Below are positions 7,886-16,637 of a stretch of DNA of 42,103 nucleotides, piece after piece. A program made the translations under genes and the position numbers. Each line of letters starts with the position of its first letter. The stretch's first letter is position 1. The notes below the pieces were generated by a model. It did no database searches. It saw only the letters and a list, made by a program, of their open reading frames with translations, and was not told where the DNA came from. This DNA comes from Lachnospiraceae bacterium (lineage in GTDB: Bacteria; Bacillota; Clostridia; Lachnospirales; Lachnospiraceae): NCBI GenBank assembly GCA_022771765.1, contig JALELN010000025.1, positions 1-42,103 on the forward strand. Direction: 5' to 3'.

Positions 7886-9252
7886 GATTTGAGTTAAGAA
7901 AGATTTTTGGTAAAAAAACATTATTATCCCGAACATGGGGTATTATCTATGCATCCTCTGTATCGATCGGGCCGTCCCTGATGTTCCTTATCCTTTTGTT
8001 TTCCATCCGCGCATTAATGCTGGGATATCATGCAACGGAAATGGAAACCTTGTTTTTCACGGCATCATTTACATATGCTTTTTTGATCGCGATCCTGATA
8101 TCTGCAATAATGAACACGGTAGTATCAAGATATATTTCGGATAAGATTTTTGAGAGTAAAGAACAGGATATCTGTGCCTGCATGTTTGGCGTATTGACGA
8201 TCAGCAGTATTTTATCCGGTATCATTGCCGGCGTGTTATGTATGATGATGTATTTGAGAAGGGATGCTTCTGTAGAATTTTTAGTGGCTTTTTATTTTTT
8301 GACAGTATTGGCCGCGAATGTCTACAGCCTGATCATTTTTGTATCGGCTCTGAAAGAATATAAGAAGGTGACCGGCTCCTATTTTGTCGGGGTCATATTG
8401 ACAGTCCTTTTGTTTCTTTTCCTGCATAGGGTCACGGAATTGTCTTTAATTTCGTCTGTCTTTCTGGCACTGGTGGGCGGTTTTTTTGTCATTCTTCTAC
8501 TGTTAACAGGTATTGCAGTGAAAGCTTTTGGTGCGCCGAACAATCAATATTTTGGATTTCTGACATACTTTAAAAAATATCCGAGCCTGTTTTTTAGCGG
8601 TATTTTATATATGTTCGGTTTTTATCTGTCTAATATCATTTATTGGCATTTTTCGGATATACGGGTAAAGGTAAGTGTTTTTTGTGTGGCACCAAATTAT
8701 GATATGGCTTTTTTTCTGGCGATTCTTGTCAATTTATCAGGTATGGTCATTTTTGAAGTAAAGACGGAAACTTCTTTTTATGAGAAGTATATTGATTATT
8801 TATCTGCATTGGGAAAAGGAACTTATGAGAGGATTGAGGAAAAAAGGATCTCCTTGCAGAATACGATCAGTCTTCAACTGTTCTTTTTATACGAAGTACA
8901 GCTGATCATAACGATCATTTTGATCTTTTTACTCAATATCTTTTATCCCTATTTAGGGGTCAGCAATCAGATCCTGAATATGCTTCTGATCCTTGGTATG
9001 GGAGTCTACTGCATTCTGTGCATGTATTTTACGATCATATTTTTGTATTATTTTGAGGATTATGCCGGAGCCTGCGTCTCCACAGGTGTCTTTTTCTTAG
9101 TGGTATTTCTGGGCGCCTGTATCTGCAGTCATTTGGGAACACCGTATTATACGATTCCCGTGTTGGCGGGAGGAATGACCGGCTGGGTGATCAGCTTCAT
9201 CATGTTGAGGACACGAGTAAATAATCTGAATGCATATTTGTTATGTCGATGA
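7873..9252 (+). CDS. pelG: PelG, Wzx-like polysaccharide transporter
   Basis: A 459-aa polytopic membrane protein with about 12 hydrophobic segments. It begins MAGIGFELRKIF, the characteristic PelG start. PelG belongs to the MOP/Wzx flippase-like superfamily and forms the inner-membrane synthase and export complex with PelD, PelE and PelF. GGGGAGG at good spacing precedes the start inside the end of pelF. Confidence 0.93.
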   Translation: MAGIGFELRKIFGKKTLLSRTWGIIYASSVSIGPSLMFLILLFSIRALMLGYHATEMETLFFTASFTYAFLIAILISAIMNTVVSRYISDKIFESKEQDICACMFGVLTISSILSGIIAGVLCMMMYLRRDASVEFLVAFYFLTVLAANVYSLIIFVSALKEYKKVTGSYFVGVILTVLLFLFLHRVTELSLISSVFLALVGGFFVILLLLTGIAVKAFGAPNNQYFGFLTYFKKYPSLFFSGILYMFGFYLSNIIYWHFSDIRVKVSVFCVAPNYDMAFFLAILVNLSGMVIFEVKTETSFYEKYIDYLSALGKGTYERIEEKRISLQNTISLQLFFLYEVQLIITIILIFLLNIFYPYLGVSNQILNMLLILGMGVYCILCMYFTIIFLYYFEDYAGACVSTGVFFLVVFLGACICSHLGTPYYTIPVLAGGMTGWVISFIMLRTRVNNLNAYLLCR

Positions 9253-9267
9253 AAGAAGGTGCATCGA

Positions 9268-11019
9268 ATGAAAGAAAGAAACAGTGGAATGGTGATCCTG
9301 GTTATATTGATGGCAGCTTCTTTGGGGATATTTCTATTTCTGTATTCCAAAACGGGAATTGCGGTGGAAACAGTCAGGATGAAGACTGAAGGCTCCTCAC
9401 TTTCTGACTGGAGGATTGAGGAAAGCGCAGCAAACGGAGCACCCCTTGCAGAGGATAAGTCCATTTATGAAGCATCGGATCAAGAGATCTATGATGTGTA
9501 TATCAGCATTTTTCCAACGAAGGATGCAAATGGTGAGATGCTGGATTTTTCCTCATTTGGAAAGCATGTATCGAGAGATCATACTTATAATCCGACGTTG
9601 AACTGTAATGTCCAGATTCTGGAGGAGGATCAAAAGCTGGATCCGTTACTGAATCTTGATGCGAAAAATGCGACAATCAGGGTCAGAGGAAATTCATCCA
9701 GAGGTGATACCTATAAAAGCTATAAGGTAAAATTCACAGACGAGAATGAGAGTTTTCTGGGTCAGAGGAATCTGAATATTAATAAGCATTCAGAGGATGT
9801 CACAAAAATTGCAACAAAACTGGAAACAGCGCTGTTGGCAGAGATGGATGATGTGACCAGCTATCGCACGTACTTTATGCGTTTATGGATCCGTGACGCT
9901 TCGCTCCCAAAGGAACAGCAGAAATTTGAATATTATGGGTTGTACACAGAGATCGAGCAGCCGAACAAAGCCTATTTGGAAGCACGGGGACTGAGCAGTA
10001 ATGCCAGTATGTATAAAGCCAGAGATTTTAGTTTTCTGTTGACAGATGCATTAAAAAATGTAGATGATCCGGATTATGATGAGCAGGAATTTGAAACGGT
10101 ACTTTCGATTCGTGAAGCGAAAGATCATGAGAAGCTTTTGGAGATGTTAGAGGCGGTCAACGACGAAACAAATAATTTTGAGGAGGTGTTCCATCATTAT
10201 TTTAATGAGGATAATTATCTGACATGGCTGGCATTCAGTTTGTTGATGGGAAATGATGACATCATCAATCACAATTTTATTATCTATAACCCGGATTGTT
10301 CGGACACCTGGTATTTTATCCCTTGGGATTTTGACGGAACCTTGCAGTTTGGTGAATACGAGAGCAGCCTGATGAAATTGCCGCCCTCTTTGCAGGGGGG
10401 ACAGAAGTTGAATCAGTCTGTTCTACACAGAAGGTATTTCAGGCTGGAAGGAAGCATGGAAAAAATTCAAAAGAAAATGGAGGAATTATTAGAGGATCAC
10501 ATTACCCGTTCCCGTATTGAGGAATTGACGAATGCGTATCTGCCGGTATTGGAGAAAACCATGACGTTGGAACCTGATCTGTCTTTGCTGGAAATGCCAC
10601 CGAACGAATTGCCCGGATATCTGGATCGTCTGTATGACGGAATATACGGAAATTATGAGGCATTTCAAACAGCGATCCAATATCCTGTGCCAATGTATGT
10701 TGCACAGCCCACAAGAAATTCTGACGGGACCACACATTTTTCCTGGCAGCCGTCCTATTCTTATCAGGGGCGTACGATCACATATAATCTGCAGCTCTTT
10801 TCAGATTATTACATGAATGATCTTGTTTTGGAAAAGAAAGGGATCATCGAAAATTATTATGACACCGAGGAAGAATTGCAGAGTGGAATTTATTATTTAA
10901 AGGTTACTGCAGTTGACAGTGAAGGAAATGAACAGCTTAGTATGGAACGATATGAAACGATGCTGACAGAAGTCAAGGGATTGAATGTGAATGGTTTGTT
11001 GGAAATCGAGATCAGGTAG
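9268..11019 (+). CDS. CotH-type kinase family protein, membrane anchored
   Basis: A 583-aa protein beginning at ATG 9268 (AGAAGG 7-8 bases upstream) rather than at the in-frame GTG at 9259. An N-terminal membrane anchor (about 5-25) is followed by a CotH domain: RVRGNSSRG and the SYKVKF strand, a YGLYTEIEQ segment, and the WDFDGTL motif (about 353-359) carrying the acidic metal-binding residues. The C-terminal ~100 residues look like a beta-sandwich (Fn3-like). CotH of B. subtilis is a spore-coat protein kinase; membrane or secreted relatives are common in Clostridia with unknown substrates. It lies 15 bases after pelG, inside the same operon, which suggests a role linked to the exported polymer. 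Confidence 0.85.
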   Translation: MKERNSGMVILVILMAASLGIFLFLYSKTGIAVETVRMKTEGSSLSDWRIEESAANGAPLAEDKSIYEASDQEIYDVYISIFPTKDANGEMLDFSSFGKHVSRDHTYNPTLNCNVQILEEDQKLDPLLNLDAKNATIRVRGNSSRGDTYKSYKVKFTDENESFLGQRNLNINKHSEDVTKIATKLETALLAEMDDVTSYRTYFMRLWIRDASLPKEQQKFEYYGLYTEIEQPNKAYLEARGLSSNASMYKARDFSFLLTDALKNVDDPDYDEQEFETVLSIREAKDHEKLLEMLEAVNDETNNFEEVFHHYFNEDNYLTWLAFSLLMGNDDIINHNFIIYNPDCSDTWYFIPWDFDGTLQFGEYESSLMKLPPSLQGGQKLNQSVLHRRYFRLEGSMEKIQKKMEELLEDHITRSRIEELTNAYLPVLEKTMTLEPDLSLLEMPPNELPGYLDRLYDGIYGNYEAFQTAIQYPVPMYVAQPTRNSDGTTHFSWQPSYSYQGRTITYNLQLFSDYYMNDLVLEKKGIIENYYDTEEELQSGIYYLKVTAVDSEGNEQLSMERYETMLTEVKGLNVNGLLEIEIR

Positions 11020-11031
11020 AGGAGAATGTGA

Positions 11032-11742
11032 ATGCAATATGAGGGAAAAAGGCTTCGACATGAACTGAAATACTACATGAATTATGACACGTATTATGTA
11101 TTGAGAGAGAGGCTTAAAAATGTGATTAGAAAGGATCCAAATATGACGAATGAGAGCGGATATCTGATCAGCAGTATTTATCTGGATGACAGGTATCATT
11201 CGGCAGTGGAAGAAAAAATAGCCGGAACGAGATTTCGTAAAAAGTTTCGCATACGAAGCTACGACAGAGATGACCGCCTGATACGTTTGGAATGCAAGAG
11301 CAAGTATCAGGAATACATTGCAAAGACAAGTGTAAGGTTTTCACAGGATGAATACGCTCAGCTTTTAAACGGCTGCTATGATTTTTTGATGGAGCGTCCG
11401 GAGGAGCTCTGTAGGGAGTTATTTTGCTACAATCGCACGAAGGGGATGCGACCGGTTGTGGTGGTCGAGTATTTAAGAGAAGCATATATATCTGCTATGG
11501 GAAATGTGAGGATCACCTTTGACAAAGATATTTCATCTTCTGTTGGTACGCTGGATCTGTTCGCACCGGACTATATCACAAGGAAAGTTCTGCCGAATGA
11601 TCTCATGATATTGGAAGTAAAATATGATGATTATCTGCCGACTTTCATAAGAAGTGTATTGCAGACAACGTCTGCGGATAAGTGTGCAATTTCCAAATAT
11701 GTGATGTGCAGAGAGGAAAGGAGAAGAAGAAACTACATATGA
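11032..11742 (+). CDS. VTC domain protein (polyphosphate-polymerase type)
   Basis: A 236-aa protein filling a single VTC domain, the fold of the catalytic Vtc4 tunnel that makes polyphosphate from ATP. RHELKYYMNYDTY at the N-terminus, RIRSYD (about 77-82), the following RLECKSKYQ strand, and the late LEVKYDDYLP strand supply the basic and acidic residues that line the tunnel in this family. No membrane segment is visible, so it is probably cytoplasmic. The GAGGAGAA binding site is good. Bacterial VTC genes commonly sit next to CotH and DUF4956 genes, as here. Actual polyphosphate synthesis by this protein is unproven. Confidence 0.85.
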   Translation: MQYEGKRLRHELKYYMNYDTYYVLRERLKNVIRKDPNMTNESGYLISSIYLDDRYHSAVEEKIAGTRFRKKFRIRSYDRDDRLIRLECKSKYQEYIAKTSVRFSQDEYAQLLNGCYDFLMERPEELCRELFCYNRTKGMRPVVVVEYLREAYISAMGNVRITFDKDISSSVGTLDLFAPDYITRKVLPNDLMILEVKYDDYLPTFIRSVLQTTSADKCAISKYVMCREERRRRNYI

Positions 11743-12404
11743 CTACTTTTTCAGATATTTTTAAAAAGGGTTTTTTACAGGAAACAGGAAACCTCACAAC
11801 GGCAGATTTTGCAATGTCAATGCTGGCTGCTTTTTTGTGCGGTATGATCATTTATATGGTCTATCGCTACTTTTATAAAGGTGTCATCTACAATAACAAT
11901 TTTAATATTCTTTTGGTATTAACAAGTATGATCACATGCTTTATGGTAATGGTGATCAGTTCGAATGTCGTGTTATCTTTAGGTATGGTAGGTGCATTGT
12001 CGATCGTGCGCTTCCGGACGGCGGTAAAGGATCCTCTGGATGTCGGATTTCTGTTTTGGACGGTGGCTGTGGGGATCACTTGTGGTGCAGGGCTTTATAT
12101 TATTTCGCTGGCCGCGACATTGATGATCTCGGTGGTCTATATTCTGTTGATCAAGGTGCGCAATCGAAAACGGGTGTATCTTTTGATCGTAAAATATCGC
12201 GATGACGCACAGGAGAGTGTCACAAGGGTGATCCGCTCCCTGAGAAAGGTTCTGAAAAACAGAACGAGCACAAGCGGATATACAGAGATGACTTATGAGA
12301 TCAGAATGAGCAAAAATAATACTTCCTTTGTTAAAAGTCTGTCTGAACTGGAGGGGGTGGAGTATGCGTCGGTAGTTGAATTTACGGGAGATTATTGTGA
12401 ATAA
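11739..12404 (+). CDS. DUF4956 family membrane protein
   Basis: A 221-aa protein. The start ATG at 11739 overlaps the TGA of the VTC gene (ATGA), with AAAGGAG upstream; an in-frame ATG at 11682 inside the VTC gene is less likely. About four membrane segments lie between residues 25 and 140, with GALSIVRFRTAVKDPLDVGF as the family core, and a soluble C-terminal domain of about 75 residues follows. The function of DUF4956 is unknown. Its translational coupling to VTC suggests it is the membrane partner, perhaps a polymer channel or anchor; that is inference. Confidence 0.85.
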   Translation: MTTFSDIFKKGFLQETGNLTTADFAMSMLAAFLCGMIIYMVYRYFYKGVIYNNNFNILLVLTSMITCFMVMVISSNVVLSLGMVGALSIVRFRTAVKDPLDVGFLFWTVAVGITCGAGLYIISLAATLMISVVYILLIKVRNRKRVYLLIVKYRDDAQESVTRVIRSLRKVLKNRTSTSGYTEMTYEIRMSKNNTSFVKSLSELEGVEYASVVEFTGDYCE

Positions 12405-12410
12405 TAAGAT

Positions 12411-12453
12411 AAAAACGCCCTTGCCTCCCTATGATGGGAAGTAAGGGCATTTG
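12411..12453. terminator. Bidirectional terminator between the pel operon and tyrS
   Basis: A 13-base stem with wobble pairs (12417-12429 with 12436-12448) is flanked by AAAAA on the left, giving a T run for minus-strand transcripts, and by ATTTGTT on the right. It can end tyrS strongly and the pel operon more weakly. Confidence 0.8.
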
Positions 12454-12473
12454 TTAATCAAAAAATTGTGGTA

Positions 12474-13700
12474 TTATTCTGCAATCACCTTTGCAAATTT
12501 CTTTTTGCCGCGCTTTACGACCTTTCCATCGCCGGTAAAGTCGTCCAGTTTGTAGGAAGCGGCGATATCAGTCACTTTTTCGCCATCTACGGTAACACCA
12601 CCCTGTTGAACCGCGCGGCGCGCATCGGAACGGCTGTCACACAAACCTGCTTTGACAAGAACAGCCATGATATCCATGTCACGGTCTGCAAAATCGTCGG
12701 AGGTGACGGTGACTGTCGGCATATTTGCGGTATCTCCGCCACCGGAGAACAGTGCCCGTGCGCCCTCTTGCGCCTTTTTGGCTTCTTCCTCACCATGAAC
12801 AAGCTTTGTCAGCTCGAAAGCAAGAATCTCCTTTGCCTGATTGAGCTGTGCGCCCTCCCAGTGATCCATCTCGTCGATCTGCTCTAAAGGCAGGAAAGTC
12901 AGCATACGAATGCATTTGAGCACATCGGAGTCTGCTACGTTTCTCCAGTACTGGTAGAAATCAAAGGGAGAGGTCTTGTTCGGATCAAGCCATACAGCGC
13001 CGGACTGTGTTTTTCCCATTTTTTTGCCTTCTGAATTTAACAGAAGGTTAATCGTCATAGCGTATGCGTCTTTTCCGAGTTTGCGTCGGATTAGCTCTGT
13101 ACCGCCGAGCATGTTTGCCCACTGGTCATCCCCACCGAACTGCATATTACAGCCGTATTTCTGGAATAATTCAAAGAAATCGTAACTCTGCATGATCATG
13201 TAGTTGAACTCTAAGAAAGTAAGACCTCTTTCCATACGCTGTTTATAGCATTCATGAGAAAGCATACGGTTCACGCTGAAGTGTGCTCCTACTTCTCGAA
13301 GGACATCAATATAGTTCAGATCCATGAGCCAGTCTGCATTGTTTACTAATAAAGCTTTATCATCTGAAAAATCAATGAATCGACTCATTTGTTTTTTGAA
13401 ACATTCCACATTATGTGCAATTGTTTCAGTAGTCATCATCTGGCGCATATCCGTACGGCCGGAAGGATCACCGATCATTGCAGTACCGCCTCCGATCAGG
13501 GCGATGGGTTTATTACCTGCCATCTGCAGACGTTTCATCAGGCACAGTGCCATGAAGTGTCCGACATGGAGACTGTCGGCAGTAGGGTCAAAACCAATGT
13601 AGAAGGTTGCTTTTCCATTGTTGACAAGGTCACGGATCTCTGCCTCATCGGTCACCTGTGCGATCAGACCACGGGCAACCAGTTCGTCATAAATTGTCAT
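12474..13700 (-). CDS. tyrS: Tyrosyl-tRNA synthetase
   Basis: A 408-aa class I aminoacyl-tRNA synthetase that charges tRNA-Tyr. The start is set at the ATG (MTIYDEL) whose AGAGAGGAAA lies 7-9 bases upstream; an in-frame ATG 24 bases earlier is covered by that site. HVGH (after FDPTADSL) is the HIGH signature, KMGKT serves as KMSKS, and a C-terminal S4 RNA-binding domain (about 345-408) is present, the usual bacterial length. It is transcribed on its own, opposite to its neighbours, under a T-box. Confidence 0.97.
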   Translation of the reverse strand: MTIYDELVARGLIAQVTDEAEIRDLVNNGKATFYIGFDPTADSLHVGHFMALCLMKRLQMAGNKPIALIGGGTAMIGDPSGRTDMRQMMTTETIAHNVECFKKQMSRFIDFSDDKALLVNNADWLMDLNYIDVLREVGAHFSVNRMLSHECYKQRMERGLTFLEFNYMIMQSYDFFELFQKYGCNMQFGGDDQWANMLGGTELIRRKLGKDAYAMTINLLLNSEGKKMGKTQSGAVWLDPNKTSPFDFYQYWRNVADSDVLKCIRMLTFLPLEQIDEMDHWEGAQLNQAKEILAFELTKLVHGEEEAKKAQEGARALFSGGGDTANMPTVTVTSDDFADRDMDIMAVLVKAGLCDSRSDARRAVQQGGVTVDGEKVTDIAASYKLDDFTGDGKVVKRGKKKFAKVIAE

Positions 13701-13745
13701 TGTTGTTTTCCTCTCTTTTTTCATATTTGATGGATTTTATGGAAT

Positions 13746-14017
13746 AAAAAAACCCTTCTTCGTATCACATACGAAAAAGGGCGATTGTTCATCGCGTTAC
13801 CACCTTTTTTCACTATTCACTCACATGAACAGCCTCCATCAGATGTCCATCAACATCTGTCCACAATAACGGGTGGGACCCGTCGCAGCCTACTTTTCAC
13901 ATTTCAGTGCGAAGCTTGGAGATGTATTCATAAAAAGCTCTGCCTGCGCCTCTCACCAGCCGGCGGCTCTCTGTAGGTGTATACTTTTTACTACTTGTTC
14001 TCGTCATTGCTTTTTAC
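13746..14017 (-). promoter_or_regulatory. T-box leader of tyrS
   Basis: Read on the minus strand, the leader has a Stem I region with a GGTGAGAGG segment, a candidate UAC (Tyr) specifier codon at 13924-13926, the T-box sequence AAGGTGGTAACGCGATG at 13790-13806, and a terminator (13753-13764 with 13770-13781, then a T run at 13746-13752). Uncharged tRNA-Tyr would pair with the specifier and T-box and prevent termination, raising tyrS expression. The specifier assignment is by eye. Confidence 0.88.
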
Positions 14018-14023
14018 GAGCTT

Positions 14024-14052
14024 ATTATAAGAAGAGAAATCTAATTTGTCAA
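14024..14052 (-). promoter_or_regulatory. tyrS promoter
   Basis: On the minus strand, TTGACA (14047-14052), a 17-base spacer and TATAAT (14024-14029): a perfect consensus housekeeping promoter. The transcript would start near 14017. Confidence 0.9.
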
Positions 14053-14091
14053 GAAAAAGACTGTAAAATCGAGCTGATTTGTGGATAAAAG

Positions 14092-14120
14092 TTGCAAAAT
14101 AACGATGAAGTGGGTATAAT
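14092..14120 (+). promoter_or_regulatory. Promoter of the zinc-ribbon/metG operon
   Basis: TTGCAA (14092-14097), a 17-base spacer and TATAAT (14115-14120), about 40 bases before the first start codon. It is divergent from the tyrS promoter, which lies 40 bases away. Confidence 0.75.
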
Positions 14121-14160
14121 CAATAAATAATAGGCAATTTTTAAAAAGGAGATGTGGAAA

Positions 14161-14616
14161 ATGGCTTTTTTTGATAAGTTGAGCGAAACATTGACAAATG
14201 CGAGCAAGGATGTCAGCCAGAAGGCAAAGGATTTGTCCGGCGTAGCAAAGTTGACGATGGATATTCACACCAAGGAAGACCAGGTTCAAAAGATGTATGC
14301 GCAGATCGGCAAGCTTTATTTTGAAGCACATAAGGATGATGAGTCGGCAGCATACGAGCAGATGTCGCAGATCAAAGAGACGCTCACTGTTATTGAGGAT
14401 ATGAAAAAAGAATTGATGGAGTTGAAGGGTGCAAAAATATGCCCCAGATGCGGTAAGGAAATAGATAAGGAAGATACTTATTGTAAGAGTTGCGGAGCAA
14501 AGCTTGAAGAAGAGGAGATCATTGTTGATGCCGTTGTAAAAGAAGCACCGGCTGAGGAGACTGTTTCGGAAGAGACAATGAGTAAAGAAACTACAGAGGA
14601 AGTATTTGAGGATTAG
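14161..14616 (+). CDS. Zinc-ribbon hypothetical protein
   Basis: A 151-aa soluble protein. The ATG at 14161 is chosen because AAGGAG ends 9 bases before it; the in-frame ATG at 14152 touches that site. Residues 1-90 are predicted helical and charged. A zinc ribbon CPRCG...YCKSCG (about 94-118) follows, and the tail is acidic. Similar small proteins are common in Firmicutes, but no function is known. It precedes metG by 3 bases and shares its promoter. Confidence 0.8.
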   Translation: MAFFDKLSETLTNASKDVSQKAKDLSGVAKLTMDIHTKEDQVQKMYAQIGKLYFEAHKDDESAAYEQMSQIKETLTVIEDMKKELMELKGAKICPRCGKEIDKEDTYCKSCGAKLEEEEIIVDAVVKEAPAEETVSEETMSKETTEEVFED

Positions 14617-14619
14617 AAA

Positions 14620-16578
14620 ATGGCAGATAAGGGAAAATATTATATTACAACTGCGATCGCGTACGCTTCCGGCAAGCCTCATATCGGAAATACTTATGAG
14701 ATCGTGCTGGCAGATAGCATCGCACGCTTTAAAAGACAGGAGGGTTATGACGTTTTCTTTCAGACCGGAACCGATGAGCACGGTCAGAAGATTGAATTAA
14801 AGGCAGAAGATGCCGGCGTGACCCCAAAGGAATATGTGGATAATGTAGCGGGAACGATCAAGGATATCTGGGATCTGATGAATACATCCTATGATAAATT
14901 TATCCGTACGACGGACGACTATCATGAGAAGCAGGTTCAGAAGATCTTCAAGAAATTATATGACAAAGGTGATATTTACAAGAGCTCCTACGAGGGACTT
15001 TACTGCACACCCTGTGAGTCCTTCTGGACAGAGTCACAGCTGGTGGATGGTAAGTGTCCGGATTGCGGACGTGAGGTAAAACCCGCGAAGGAAGAGGCTT
15101 ATTTCTTTAAGATGAGTAAGTATGCAGATCGTTTGATCGAGCATATCAATACACATCCGGAGTTTATTCAGCCGGTATCCCGCAAGAATGAGATGATGAA
15201 CAACTTCTTATTGCCGGGACTTCAGGATCTGTGTGTATCCCGTACCTCTTTTGACTGGGGTATTCCGGTAGATTTTGATGACAAGCATGTCGTTTATGTA
15301 TGGCTGGATGCGCTGACAAACTATATCACCGGTATCGGTTATGACTGTGACGGCAATTCTACCGAACAGTTCAATAAAAACTGGCCTGCGGATCTGCATC
15401 TGATCGGCAAGGATATCATTCGTTTCCATACGATTTACTGGCCGATCTTCCTCATGGCACTGGATCTGCCGCTGCCCAAGCAGGTGTTCGGACACCCGTG
15501 GCTCTTACAGGGCGATGGAAAAATGAGCAAGTCCAAGGGAAATGTACTTTATGCAGATGAGCTTGTAGATTTCTTTGGTGTGGATGCCGTGCGTTACTTT
15601 GTACTTCATGAGATGCCGTTTGAGAATGATGGTGTGATCTCATGGGATCTGTTGGTAGAGCGCATCAACTCCGATCTTGCAAATACCATGGGAAATCTGG
15701 TTAATCGTACCATTTCTATGAGTAATAAGTATTTTAATGGTGTTGTGAGACGGACCGGAGTGATCGAGCCTGTGGATGAGGATCTCGCGAGAGTGGCAAT
15801 CGAGGCAAAGGATAAGGTCGTTGCCAAAATGGCAGAGCTTCGTGTGGCAGACGCGATCACAGAGATCTTTAATCTGTTCAAGCGCTGCAATAAGTATATT
15901 GATGAGACGACGCCCTGGATCCTGGCTAAGGATGAAGCGACCATGCCTCGTCTGTCAGAAGTATTATATAATCTGGTAAACAGCATCAATATTGGCGCTA
16001 CATTATTAAAGAGTTTTATGCCTGAGACTTCTGAGAAGATCCTTGCGCAGATCAATGCAAAGGAGATTCCTTTCGATGAACTGGATCAGTTTGGTTCCTA
16101 TGTAAGCGGAACAAAAGTGACCGATAAGCCAGAGATCCTGTTCGCAAGACTGGATATCAATGAGGTGATGGCACGCGTGAATGAACTGCATCCGCCGGTA
16201 GAGGAAAAGACAGAAGCATCTGCGGAGCCGGTAATCGATATTGAACCGAAAGCCGAGATCACTTTCGAGGAATTCGGAAAAATGCAGTTTCAGGTCGGTG
16301 AGATCATTGAGTGCAAGGCGGTAGAGAAGTCCAAAAAGCTGCTCTGCTCACAGGTTCGCATTGGCAGTCAGGTAAAGCAGATCGTTTCCGGCATCCAAAA
16401 GCACTATACACCTGAAGAAATGGTTGGCAAGAAAGTGATGGTTTTAGTAAACTTAAAACCTGCAAAGCTTGCCGGTGTATTATCAGAGGGCATGCTTTTG
16501 TGTGCAGAAGATGAGAACGGAGAGTTATCACTTATGGTTCCCGAAAAGAAGATGCCTGCAGGAGCAGAGATCTGTTAG
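14620..16578 (+). CDS. metG: Methionyl-tRNA synthetase
   Basis: A 652-aa class I synthetase that charges tRNA-Met. Visible features are PHIGNTYE (HIGH motif, about 20), a single zinc knuckle CTPC...CPDC (about 126-147), KMSKS (within DGKMSKSKGN, about 297), the anticodon-binding helical domain, and a C-terminal tRNA-binding OB-fold (about 545-652, FGKMQFQVGEI...). This length and the fused C-terminal domain are typical of Gram-positive MetG. TGAGGA upstream overlaps the end of the zinc-ribbon gene. Confidence 0.97.
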   Translation: MADKGKYYITTAIAYASGKPHIGNTYEIVLADSIARFKRQEGYDVFFQTGTDEHGQKIELKAEDAGVTPKEYVDNVAGTIKDIWDLMNTSYDKFIRTTDDYHEKQVQKIFKKLYDKGDIYKSSYEGLYCTPCESFWTESQLVDGKCPDCGREVKPAKEEAYFFKMSKYADRLIEHINTHPEFIQPVSRKNEMMNNFLLPGLQDLCVSRTSFDWGIPVDFDDKHVVYVWLDALTNYITGIGYDCDGNSTEQFNKNWPADLHLIGKDIIRFHTIYWPIFLMALDLPLPKQVFGHPWLLQGDGKMSKSKGNVLYADELVDFFGVDAVRYFVLHEMPFENDGVISWDLLVERINSDLANTMGNLVNRTISMSNKYFNGVVRRTGVIEPVDEDLARVAIEAKDKVVAKMAELRVADAITEIFNLFKRCNKYIDETTPWILAKDEATMPRLSEVLYNLVNSINIGATLLKSFMPETSEKILAQINAKEIPFDELDQFGSYVSGTKVTDKPEILFARLDINEVMARVNELHPPVEEKTEASAEPVIDIEPKAEITFEEFGKMQFQVGEIIECKAVEKSKKLLCSQVRIGSQVKQIVSGIQKHYTPEEMVGKKVMVLVNLKPAKLAGVLSEGMLLCAEDENGELSLMVPEKKMPAGAEIC

Positions 16579-16637
16579 AGGATTGAGCACAAAAGAAATG
16601 AAGTTATATGACAAATCATTTGGAGGGTACCGAACAA

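Noticed and set aside
14041..14781. Minus-strand open frame of 246 codons
   Set aside because: It overlaps the tyrS promoter, the zinc-ribbon gene and metG on the opposite strand; no start signals and no recognisable protein.
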